Assembly: GCA_025774735.1 (NCBI GenBank)
Contig: JALGZU010000245.1
Location: 1-5,121, forward strand
Direction of reading: 5' to 3'
DNA: 5,121 bases
Source of the DNA: a candidate division LCP-89 bacterium
GTDB taxonomy: Bacteria; Electryoneota; B3-LCP
Part shown: positions 1 through 5,121 of the stretch, one piece after another
Position numbering within the stretch: the stretch's first letter is position 1
Layout: every line of letters starts with the position of its first letter
The notes under the pieces: generated by a model
Seen by the model: the letters and a program-made list of their open reading frames with translations, nothing else
What the model was told of the DNA's origin: nothing
Database searches by the model: none
Program-made: the position numbers and the translations under genes

Positions 1-110
1 CTGGGACGGTATGGTCCCGGAGGTCTGAGTGCCCGACTGCGTGCGCGCAGATGTCGTGAATTCGCGGTTCCCCGACGCGAATTCACCTGTTTTTTCGATG
101 TCTTCTTCAT
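1..110 (-). CDS. Partial N-terminus of the gene downstream of rsmH (probably FtsL or FtsI/PBP)
   Basis: An open frame starts at an ATG (complement of 108-110) and runs off the left edge after 36 complete codons. It begins MKKTSKKQVNSRRG and is extremely basic: 12 Lys/Arg, one His and no acidic residue. This looks like the cytoplasmic tail of a membrane protein; no membrane helix is reached inside the window. The ATG lies 15 nt after the rsmH stop and in the same frame, so the rsmH TGA blocks any start further upstream. No good Shine-Dalgarno is visible in the gap, which suggests translational coupling. In dcw clusters the gene after mraZ-rsmH is usually ftsL, a small single-pass divisome protein, and sometimes ftsI (division transpeptidase), both of which have a short cytoplasmic N-terminus. 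The assignment rests on position plus the basic tail, not on a recognised motif. A GTG at codon 9 is a possible alternative start. Confidence 0.6.
   Translation of the reverse strand, partial: MKKTSKKQVNSRRGTANSRHLRARSRALRPPGPYRP
56..86. repeat. Perfect 11-bp inverted repeat (hairpin) inside the start of the gene after rsmH
   Basis: GTGAATTCGCG at 56-66 is exactly mirrored by CGCGAATTCAC at 76-86, with a 9-nt spacer. In the minus-strand mRNA the hairpin would begin about 24 nt after the AUG of the gene following rsmH. There is no U-run after it, so it is not a rho-independent terminator. It may modulate translation or mRNA processing, or may simply reflect the coding of two Asn-Ser pairs (AAT TCG and AAT TCA). 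Confidence 0.6.
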
Positions 111-125
111 AGGGTGCGTCGAATT

Positions 126-1145
126 TCAGCTTGAAGAAGCTGACTCGTTCCCCTGTGACTTTCCGGTACCCCCTTCATCGCTCCGGATTTTTTTAGCGGC
201 ACGCAGACGGGCACTGCGGGAGCGTGGATTTAATCGAATTTCCTTTGGAGAGGGCCTCACCGCCGAGGAGGTCAGAACCTTGGCGGAAGGCTTTATACCA
301 CAGACACACAAGGGCAGTTTGGGGGGACAAGTACATCCTTTGACTTTACCGGCGAGGAAGCGCTTCATACGCCGATCCTCAATGGAGTGATAGGAAATCA
401 CACATAAAATGCCACCTGGTTCGAGCACATCCCAGCAAGCGGGTAATCCCTGTTCGAGGAGCTCGATCTCGCGGTTGACTTCAATGCGGATGGCTTGAAA
501 TATGCGGGTGACGGCTTTAACCTGAAAGCGCCGGGGAACTGACTCCCGTATAACATTTGCGAGCTGTGCAGTTGTCCGGATCGCTCCCGATTTCCGGATT
601 TCGGCGATACCCCGGGCGATACGGGGCGCAAAGGGTTCTTCCCCGTACTTAAAAAAGATCTGCCTCAACTTCGCCACGGGGTAGCCGTTAACCACATCAT
701 AAGCGTTGATGTCAATCGATGGATCGAAACGCATATCCAGGAGGGATTCATGACTGTAAGAGAAACCTCTTTTGGCCTCGAGCTGGTCTGAGGACAATCC
801 CAGATCCAGTAGAATCCCCTGAGCGGATTCGGGAGCTAAATATTTCCCCACTTCGGAATAACTCTCCTGATAAAAAGCGGCTCTGGAATCGTCCCGTAAA
901 GTTGCCTTTGCCTTTGTGATGGCGTCGGGATCGCGGTCAAAACAACACAGTTGCCCCGCGGGGGAAAGCCGCTCGAGGATTGCCGCAGCGTGCCCTCCCC
1001 CGCCCACGGTGCCATCTACAAATATTCCTTTGAAGGATTTTCCGGTTGGATCGGTCTGCTCGAAAAGGCGCAGTGCTTCATCGAGTAAAACGGGCAGATG
1101 CTGGCTGACGTATAGTTCGGAACTCACAGGAATCGCAGAATTCAA
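126..1145 (-). CDS. rsmH: 16S rRNA (cytosine(1402)-N(4))-methyltransferase RsmH (MraW)
   Basis: A cytoplasmic SAM-dependent enzyme that methylates N4 of C1402 in the ribosomal P site. At 339 residues it is slightly longer than the usual 300-320 because of a basic and Ser/Gly-rich tail. The motifs run in family order: HLPVLLDEAL at 16-25; the SAM-binding loop DGTVGGGGH at 44-52; the acidic motif CFDRDPDAI at 68-76; LLDLGLSSDQLE at 112-123, then RGFSY and LDMRFDP at 136-142; YGEEPFAPRIARGI at 167-180; the helical insert ending RIFQAIRIEVNREIELL at 214-230; PGGILCVISYHSIEDRR at 243-259; the cysteine cluster CTCPPKLPLCVCG at 271-283; and RPSPKEIRLNPRSRSARLRA near the end. The longest frame starts at TTG (complement of 1143-1145) with an in-frame TGA immediately upstream. 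Neither it nor a GTG six codons later has a clear Shine-Dalgarno. The GTG would leave a leader closer to family length. It lies 33 nt after mraZ and 15 nt before the next gene, in the conserved dcw order. Confidence 0.97.
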   Translation of the reverse strand: MNSAIPVSSELYVSQHLPVLLDEALRLFEQTDPTGKSFKGIFVDGTVGGGGHAAAILERLSPAGQLCCFDRDPDAITKAKATLRDDSRAAFYQESYSEVGKYLAPESAQGILLDLGLSSDQLEAKRGFSYSHESLLDMRFDPSIDINAYDVVNGYPVAKLRQIFFKYGEEPFAPRIARGIAEIRKSGAIRTTAQLANVIRESVPRRFQVKAVTRIFQAIRIEVNREIELLEQGLPACWDVLEPGGILCVISYHSIEDRRMKRFLAGKVKGCTCPPKLPLCVCGIKPSAKVLTSSAVRPSPKEIRLNPRSRSARLRAAKKIRSDEGGTGKSQGNESASSS

Positions 1146-1178
1146 TCAGCAGAAAGCCTAAGAACGACTCGATCCGAC

Positions 1179-1712
1179 CTAGGTTCTGTTTTCGCTATCG
1201 CTTTTCGATGATGACGTGGAGCGAGTGATAAACTCTTCCAGGATATTCTCGACCGCCTGGTCATCCTGGGAGATGTATTTCTCGTAGACAGAAGAATTCC
1301 AGATTTCCACGCGGTCGCCCATACCGATGATCAGAGCTTCTTTCTCCAGCTGGGCAAGCTTAAGCAGGCGGGGGGGAATGGTGATGCGACCCTGGGCGTC
1401 GAAGATGGATTCTTTGGCGCCGTGAAACAGTTCGCGCTGCAAACGGCGTTGAATCCTGGGAGCGTAAGGTGATTGGTTGAACTCCCTGCGGCGTTCTTCC
1501 CAGACGTCCTTGGGGTAAACCAGGAGGCAACCGTCCAGACCGCGGGCCATGACGACCCGGTCCCTGGATTCTCCCGAAAGGGCACGGCGGAAAGGTGCGG
1601 GAAAGTTAATCCGTCCCCGATGATCGATCGTGTAAAGGAACTCATCGGTGAACGAATTCGGGAATGGATTCCGCTCGGCGGTCTGCTTTTTTTTGTTCGT
1701 TTCCTTACTCAT
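1179..1712 (-). CDS. mraZ: Transcriptional regulator MraZ of the division/cell-wall cluster
   Basis: MraZ is a ring-forming DNA-binding protein with two AbrB-like (SpoVT-AbrB) half-domains, normally the first gene of the dcw operon and a regulator of its own promoter. Both signature DxxGR elements are present: FLYTIDHRGRINFPAPFR at residues 25-42 and SIFDAQGRITIPPRLL at 102-117. The inter-domain motif ARGLDGCLLVYPKDVWEE is at 56-73. At 177 residues the protein exceeds the usual ~145-150. It has about 20 extra N-terminal residues rich in Lys, Asn and Thr, and a Ser-rich C-terminal tail, both probably flexible. The ATG is the complement of 1710-1712 and sits about 22 nt below the predicted transcription start. 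The sequence in front of it (GTGGGTA) is a poor Shine-Dalgarno but matches a MraZ box. mraZ is the promoter-proximal gene, followed 33 nt later by rsmH. Confidence 0.96.
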   Translation of the reverse strand: MSKETNKKKQTAERNPFPNSFTDEFLYTIDHRGRINFPAPFRRALSGESRDRVVMARGLDGCLLVYPKDVWEERRREFNQSPYAPRIQRRLQRELFHGAKESIFDAQGRITIPPRLLKLAQLEKEALIIGMGDRVEIWNSSVYEKYISQDDQAVENILEEFITRSTSSSKSDSENRT

Positions 1713-1713
1713 T

Positions 1714-1729
1714 ACCCACTATTACCCCG
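1714..1729 (-). promoter_or_regulatory. Candidate MraZ-box pair overlapping the mraZ leader
   Basis: Read on the minus strand, CGGGGT (complement 1724-1729) and GTGGGT (complement 1714-1719) are direct repeats exactly 10 bp apart, between the predicted -10 box and the mraZ ATG. MraZ of E. coli is known to bind direct TGGGN repeats spaced by 5 nt, one helical turn apart. A third match, GTGGGG (complement 1755-1760), lies inside the promoter spacer 31 bp upstream, about three turns away. Binding would block promoter clearance and translation initiation, which fits autoregulation. Known sites usually have three or more closely spaced repeats, so the site is plausible but not certain. Confidence 0.5.
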
Positions 1730-1741
1730 AAGATGGGATAA

Positions 1742-1770
1742 AGTATAACAAATTCCCCACATAATGTCAA
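1742..1770 (-). promoter_or_regulatory. Sigma70-type promoter of the mraZ-rsmH operon
   Basis: On the minus strand a consensus -35 TTGACA (complement 1765-1770) is separated by exactly 17 bp from a -10 TATACT (complement 1742-1747, five of six consensus bases). Transcription would start near 1734-1735, giving a leader of about 22 nt before the mraZ ATG. This is the only near-consensus promoter seen in the window. Confidence 0.88.
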
Positions 1771-1774
1771 GTAC

Positions 1775-1800
1775 TTTTTTCTTTTTTTTAAGATTTTTTT
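1775..1800 (-). promoter_or_regulatory. A-tract UP-like element above the mraZ promoter
   Basis: On the minus strand, three A-runs (7, 8 and 6 bases) occupy the 26 bp that end 4 bp above the -35 box. This is where the alpha-subunit C-terminal domain contacts UP elements. A-tracts there raise promoter strength and bend DNA. It is inferred from position and composition. Confidence 0.6.
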
Positions 1801-1887
1801 CTCATGCTGGCTTGTCACAATTCTCACAGATACAATATGTTATCCATATTTCTTCTCAAACATTGACCTTCGCTGTTAATGTGAGGA

Positions 1888-1901
1888 TGTCTATACAGAC
1901 A
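1888..1901. repeat. Short inverted repeat, possible operator upstream of the cytochrome gene
   Basis: TGTCT (1888-1892) and AGACA (1897-1901) are perfect inverted arms around ATAC, and the -10-like TATACA (1892-1897) sits inside. It lies about 170 bp above the cytochrome ATG. It could be a regulator site, but a 5-bp-arm palindrome can easily occur by chance. Confidence 0.25.
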
Positions 1902-2060
1902 AATTCGTTCGTACTCGCACAGCATCGTAATCCAGAATGTACCATCTGTAGTTGAGGCGTTTATGGAGACGATGGCCGGTCAAAAAAATCTCGAAATGGG
2001 ACGGATCCTTTTCACTTGTCCTGCATCTAAATAGAAAAGCGGAAAAATTTCACAAACACC

Positions 2061-2065
2061 GGGAG
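2061..2065 (+). promoter_or_regulatory. Ribosome binding site of the octaheme cytochrome
   Basis: GGGAG ends 5 nt before the ATG at 2071. It supports this start over the internal ATG at 2119, and therefore supports including the first hydrophobic segment. Confidence 0.75.
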
Positions 2066-2070
2066 ATATC

Positions 2071-4041
2071 ATGTTACCGTGGATTATTCGTCTCTTAATC
2101 ATTGCAATCTTTTATGCCATGTCGCGCGCGACGCGTCAAAAGGTAAGCGGTTGGATCCGTTGGCCGATTTTTGCCGTTCTGGCGCTTGTCATCGTCATTC
2201 AAGGCGGTTGGTCTCATTTCATCAACCTGATGATGCCGTTCGAAACACGCCCCGAGAAAATCACCTACCAAGTTGAAAGGGTGGATGAGGACGGGTATGA
2301 GAAACTTGCGTCGGTCCTTGTGGGCACGTTTGCCGGGGTGACTCCGGCGACCGATCCCTTGAAAATCAGTCTGGCTTCCACTGAGAGAGCAACCGGGTTG
2401 AAGCACATCGACTATTTCCGGCGTGCCGGAATCCGGAGTTACGAAGGCCCCGCCACCTGTCTCCAGTGCCACGAATGGATCAAGGTGCCTGATGGAAAAG
2501 GACAGTACAGGAAAGCCAGATTGCGCGACGACCTGACGCACTCGGTTCATTTCAACTTCGCCACCAAGCAGGGATTTTCGACATACGGCTACAACGGCGA
2601 GAAGGTGGATAATTTCCCCCTAGGAAAGATGAACAGAGCTTGCGGCATCCCCGGCACGTTCACCTGGACGGGCTGGGCGGAACTGATTCCGACGGCTCAT
2701 GGGGACACCTTGTCCGAAGGATGCGGCCAGTGTCATATCGTCGGACAATACGGCCCCATCAGCGGCGCCATGATGCCAGGTTACCGTGTCACCGACGCTG
2801 AATGGGAAGCCACGGATTGTCTGGTCTGCCACGCGGCTGAATACGACATGAATTATCGCCAGGTCGTGCGCGATCCCAACGGTAAAACCCGCTGGGACCA
2901 TGACCGCCGCCTGCTCTCGGCGATGTCAGTGCAGCGTCCGACTGATGACGAGTGCCTGCGCTGCCATCAGCACAATTTAGGAGGGGACACCTACCACGGT
3001 AACGCGGCGGTGGCCGCGGCCGGCAAAGATAATCCCCGTATCGCTCATGCCGGCGCCAAGCGCGGCACTCCTTTCGGAGAAGACTGGGACGTACACGTCA
3101 AGGTGGGATTGGAATGCCTGGACTGTCACGTTAGCCGCGGTCATAAAATCGCTCGGGGGCAACGCGGCGTCGACCTGGTCGCCAATGACCTGCCGGACGT
3201 CGAAATATCCTGCGAAAACTGCCATGGCAACGAGCCACATGGCGGCGGCGACTACGCCGACGTTTACAACGTGCATACGGAGCGAATCGCCTGCGAAACC
3301 TGCCACATTCACAGGCTTCACCCGGACAACCTGACCTGGCGCGACTGGGTCAATCCCAGTTTCCATGAACACGCCGGTATCTGGGGCCCCAGCGACGCAC
3401 CTTATGACGGCGAACCGGGCGGCGGTATCGCCTATAAATGGTTCAACGGCAACGGCACCTTCATGGCCAACGCGTTGGGAGACCATCCCGATGATACCGG
3501 CCTTTATTACGCTCTGAACTTACAGCCGAATTCCCTCTGGCCGGAGTCGGAAAATTTCGACTATAAGGGCGAGTATGAACGCCTGTTCCGTCCCCTCGCC
3601 CGGCAGGGATCCAGCAAGATTTGGCCGTTCAAGCGTTTCCAGGCTGTCATGTACGAAGACCTGAACAACCAGGGACCTTATGGCGGTATGATCCTGCCCT
3701 TCGATTACCTGACCTATTACACGACCGGCGATCCGGTAGCCTCTGTGAAAGCCGCTTCGGAAAAACCGATCATGAAGAAAATGTACGGCACCATATTCAA
3801 GCTGTACATGATGGACCGCTTCATGGAGTACATGGGTATCGAAAGCTGGAACACCAACTTCGATCTGGAGCGCATCGCCCCGACCCCCATGCGGAACGAA
3901 GGCAACCTGATGATCAACCACGCCATCCAAAAGGAAGGCCGCGCCTGCAGCGAATGTCACAGTCCCGATGGCATCCTCGATTTCGACGCCCTGGGATATA
4001 ATCCCGACCGAGCCCGGGAACTGAGGGAGCTTGAATTGTAG
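2071..4041 (+). CDS. Membrane-anchored octaheme c-type cytochrome, tetrathionate reductase (OTR) family
   Basis: A 656-residue multiheme cytochrome with exactly eight CxxCH motifs, starting at residues 130, 218, 250, 295, 349, 381, 408 and 626. Context around the hemes fits the octaheme tetrathionate reductase family typified by Shewanella oneidensis OTR: ATCLQCHEW followed by a THSVHFNF segment; GKMNRAC (K186-C191), where the family carries the lysine that ligates the active-site heme; TDCLVCHAAEYDMNY; YKWFNG and SKIWPFK in the long heme 7-8 interval; and a terminal CSECHSPDGILDFDALGY. No CxxCK motif is present. Instead of a cleavable signal peptide there are two hydrophobic segments (about 3-17 and 31-47) around a loop with R19, R22, K24 and R30. 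By the positive-inside rule the heme domain is periplasmic. S. oneidensis OTR reduces tetrathionate, nitrite and hydroxylamine in vitro; the physiological substrate here is unknown. The gene stands alone between an intergenic gap and a terminator, with no maturation or quinol-oxidising partner in view. Confidence 0.93.
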   Translation: MLPWIIRLLIIAIFYAMSRATRQKVSGWIRWPIFAVLALVIVIQGGWSHFINLMMPFETRPEKITYQVERVDEDGYEKLASVLVGTFAGVTPATDPLKISLASTERATGLKHIDYFRRAGIRSYEGPATCLQCHEWIKVPDGKGQYRKARLRDDLTHSVHFNFATKQGFSTYGYNGEKVDNFPLGKMNRACGIPGTFTWTGWAELIPTAHGDTLSEGCGQCHIVGQYGPISGAMMPGYRVTDAEWEATDCLVCHAAEYDMNYRQVVRDPNGKTRWDHDRRLLSAMSVQRPTDDECLRCHQHNLGGDTYHGNAAVAAAGKDNPRIAHAGAKRGTPFGEDWDVHVKVGLECLDCHVSRGHKIARGQRGVDLVANDLPDVEISCENCHGNEPHGGGDYADVYNVHTERIACETCHIHRLHPDNLTWRDWVNPSFHEHAGIWGPSDAPYDGEPGGGIAYKWFNGNGTFMANALGDHPDDTGLYYALNLQPNSLWPESENFDYKGEYERLFRPLARQGSSKIWPFKRFQAVMYEDLNNQGPYGGMILPFDYLTYYTTGDPVASVKAASEKPIMKKMYGTIFKLYMMDRFMEYMGIESWNTNFDLERIAPTPMRNEGNLMINHAIQKEGRACSECHSPDGILDFDALGYNPDRARELRELEL

Positions 4042-4071
4042 AAACTCACAAGACTCTTCCGTATTGGAAAC

Positions 4072-4116
4072 GCAGCAGGCAGCATCCCACCTAAATAGAC
4101 GCTGCCTGTTGTTTTT
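4072..4116 (+). terminator. Rho-independent terminator of the cytochrome gene
   Basis: CAGGCAGC (4076-4083) pairs perfectly with GCTGCCTG (4101-4108). The stem can extend outward by about four more pairs, two of them G-U, and TTTTT follows at 4112-4116. The 17-nt loop is larger than usual. It begins about 30 nt after the cytochrome stop, so it separates that transcript from the peptidase gene. The reverse strand lacks a comparable T-run. Confidence 0.75.
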
Positions 4117-4183
4117 AGGGAACTTCCCAAAGGCAGATCGGTAAGTTATGGTAACGTCTCATTCCCGATAAACCACCCGCATG

Positions 4184-4190
4184 AAGGAAG
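4184..4190 (+). promoter_or_regulatory. Ribosome binding site that fixes the peptidase start at 4199
   Basis: AAGGAAG lies 8 nt before the ATG at 4199. The upstream in-frame ATG at 4181 overlaps the approach to this site and has no Shine-Dalgarno of its own. The later start also puts a standard signal peptide at the N-terminus. Confidence 0.8.
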
Positions 4191-4198
4191 TAAAAGTC

Positions 4199-4729
4199 AT
4201 GATCCGAAGAATCCTCCTCCTGACCATAATAACCATTTCCACGACGAGTTTTGCATCCAACAAATTCACATCGGAGGCACTATACAGCCATCCGATGATC
4301 GTCGGCACTCCTCCCAGCGGGCTCACCTGGGCTCCGGACGGGAAGAAGCTGGCCTTTCTCTGGAATGATGCAGGGAACCGCTTCAAAGACCTATATGTGA
4401 CTGACTTATCCGGTAAAATAACGCGCCTGACCGATCTCAAGGGAATGCCGCGCTCAGAACGCGCATCAGACAGCCGAACCGAGCAGGAGAAAATTGACGA
4501 AATCACGCTTGATAGCGGCCTTTCAAGTCTGATATGGTCACGGGATGGAAGAAGCATCTACTTCAGTTTCAGAGGAGATTTGTGGAAGATCGACATCAAG
4601 AAGGGTTCGGTGCCGGTTAGGCTTTTACAGACAGCTGCGAGTGAAAGCAATTTCTCTCTGAGTGAGGATGGCGGATGGATCGCCTACACTTCAGAGGATA
4701 ACATCTTTGCGCTGTCCACGTCCAGCTGA
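4199..4729 (+). CDS. S9B (DPP IV-like) peptidase, N-terminal beta-propeller part, interrupted by a frameshift
   Basis: From ATG 4199 this frame encodes 176 residues and stops at 4727-4729. It opens with a Sec signal peptide: MIRR, a hydrophobic core LLLTIITIS, and likely cleavage after SFA (residue 19). The mature part shows beta-propeller blades of the DPP IV N-terminal type: GLTWAPDGKKLAFLWND with DLYVTDL and ITRLTDL; SSLIWSRDGRSIYFSF with DLWKIDI; and FSLSEDGGWIAYTSEDNIFAL. Family members run about 700 residues, with a C-terminal alpha/beta-hydrolase domain that removes N-terminal dipeptides or cleaves after Pro; that domain is not in the window. The stop is premature, because homologous sequence continues in the -1 frame within a few codons, so this is a broken gene or a sequence error. 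It follows a terminator, so it needs its own promoter; only a weak candidate is visible. The longer frame from ATG 4181 adds six residues and is less likely. Confidence 0.8.
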   Translation: MIRRILLLTIITISTTSFASNKFTSEALYSHPMIVGTPPSGLTWAPDGKKLAFLWNDAGNRFKDLYVTDLSGKITRLTDLKGMPRSERASDSRTEQEKIDEITLDSGLSSLIWSRDGRSIYFSFRGDLWKIDIKKGSVPVRLLQTAASESNFSLSEDGGWIAYTSEDNIFALSTSS

Positions 4730-5121
4730 CCCGGGACGGTTCTGACGACATCCGCAACGGCACAGGAGCGTACGATACTTACCTCAGCGGCGTTTTCTGG
4801 GCGCCGGACAGCCGCAAACTGGCCTTCGTCCAGCACAATGTCACCGGATTTGACAGAATTCTGATTCCGGATTACACCAAAACGAAGGTCGACGTTGAAA
4901 AGCAGCAGCGTGAAGTCGCCGGGGGAAAGCTTCCCGCCATTAAGCTGGGGGTGGTTTACCCCGATTCCGCACATCGACTGCCGCGATGGATGGACATCCC
5001 CTCCGAGGAGCAGTTCTACCTGCGCTCCCTCGACTGGTCGCCGGAATCGGACCAACTCCTGATTGAGGTGATGCGCCGGGATATGCTAGAACGGCACATC
5101 CTGATAGCCGACGTCGCCACC
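4714..5121 (+). CDS. Continuation of the S9B (DPP IV-like) peptidase in the -1 frame, runs off the window
   Basis: The frame beginning VHVQLTRDGSDDIRNG is open from 4702 to the window end and gives 136 codons from 4714. It picks up the propeller exactly where the upstream frame ends: QLTRDGSDDIRNG, GVFWAPDSRKLAFVQH, then REVAGGKLPAIKLGVVYPD, FYLRSLDWSPESDQLLIEVMRRD and HILIADVAT. These are the typical DPPIV_N elements: the WSPD blades, the xYPxAG-like turn, and the R-rich segment ending in LxxADVATG. It has no start codon or ribosome binding site of its own near the junction; the first ATG is at 4990 and a GTG is at 4951. It is therefore not an independent gene but the second part of the gene starting at 4199. 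The two frames must join between about 4702 and 4726, consistent with loss of one base (or gain of two). The catalytic Ser-Asp-His domain would lie beyond the right edge. Confidence 0.75.

Larger units (their letters stand above)
1801..2070. other. AT-rich divergent intergenic stretch, no confident element
   Basis: These 270 bases separate the mraZ promoter region from the cytochrome ATG. A supported gene was not found: the plus-strand frame at 1764-1955 has no Shine-Dalgarno and starts inside the poly-T promoter region. The promoter of the cytochrome must lie here, but only weak matches are visible, such as TTGACC at 1863 and TATACA at 1892, whose 23-bp spacing is too long. A short inverted repeat lies at 1888-1901. 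No FNR-type TTGAT-N4-ATCAA palindrome and no sigma54 GG/GC pair were found. Confidence 0.6.

Noticed and set aside
1775..1800. T-runs on the plus strand that resemble terminator tails
   Set aside because: No GC-rich hairpin precedes them on the plus strand and no plus-strand gene ends there. Read on the minus strand they sit exactly above the -35 box, so an UP-like element fits better.
1863..1897. TTGACC and TATACA as a cytochrome promoter
   Set aside because: The spacing is 23 bp, far from the 16-18 bp needed, and no alternative pairing gives good boxes.
1764..1955. 63-codon plus-strand open frame in the intergenic region
   Set aside because: It has no Shine-Dalgarno, starts within the mraZ promoter, begins with a low-complexity Phe run encoded by poly-T, and shows no recognisable domain.
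2977..3486. 169-codon minus-strand open frame, and similar ones at 3520-3960 and 2095-2550
   Set aside because: They lie entirely antisense to the octaheme cytochrome, whose eight heme motifs and family signatures prove the coding frame. They are shadows of GC-biased codons.
4124..4152. Possible promoter for the peptidase gene: TTCCCA, 17 bp, TATGGT
   Set aside because: Each box matches only four of six consensus bases. The spacing and position are right, but this is too weak to list as a feature.
4159..4557. 132-codon minus-strand open frame over the peptidase start
   Set aside because: It is antisense to a gene with a signal peptide, a good Shine-Dalgarno and clear propeller motifs, and has no recognisable content.
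4705..4729. Programmed ribosomal frameshift in the peptidase gene
   Set aside because: No slippery heptamer of the X-XXY-YYZ type and no strong downstream structure is visible. Such recoding is also not known for this family.
4684..5055. 123-codon minus-strand open frame at the right end
   Set aside because: The plus-strand -1 frame over the same bases encodes clear DPPIV_N sequence, so this is a shadow.

Overview
The window shows a chromosomal segment of a Gram-negative-type bacterium with intermediate GC. On the left is the start of a division and cell-wall (dcw) cluster on the minus strand. In the middle is a membrane-anchored octaheme cytochrome c on the plus strand. On the right is the beginning of a secreted S9B (dipeptidyl-peptidase IV-like) peptidase, also on the plus strand. 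The c-type cytochrome and the exported peptidase imply a periplasm and extracytoplasmic electron transfer. No gene identifies a phylum. The mix of genes resembles uncultured FCB-type lineages (for example Zixibacteria-like genomes), but that is a low-confidence impression.

Layout: 1-110 (minus) is the N-terminus of the gene after rsmH, most likely ftsL or ftsI. 126-1145 (minus) is rsmH, with a TTG start. 1179-1712 (minus) is mraZ. Upstream of mraZ is a near-consensus sigma70 promoter (TTGACA, 17 bp, TATACT) with A-tracts above it, and two MraZ-box-like repeats 10 bp apart between the promoter and the mraZ ATG. 1801-2070 is an AT-rich divergent intergenic stretch with no confident element. 2071-4041 (plus) is the octaheme tetrathionate reductase (OTR) family cytochrome. 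4072-4116 is a rho-independent terminator. From 4199 (plus) runs a signal-peptide-bearing beta-propeller protein whose reading frame breaks near 4702-4729 and resumes in the -1 frame to the window edge.

The minus-strand genes form one operon, probably driven by the single strong promoter and autoregulated by MraZ. The cytochrome appears to be a single-gene unit: it has its own ribosome binding site and terminator and no visible redox partner. The peptidase gene is either a pseudogene or carries a one-base sequence error. Nothing here makes a convincing new multi-gene system. The points most worth checking are the two-helix-anchored OTR variant, the peptidase frameshift, the MraZ-box arrangement, and a perfect 11-bp hairpin just inside the gene downstream of rsmH.
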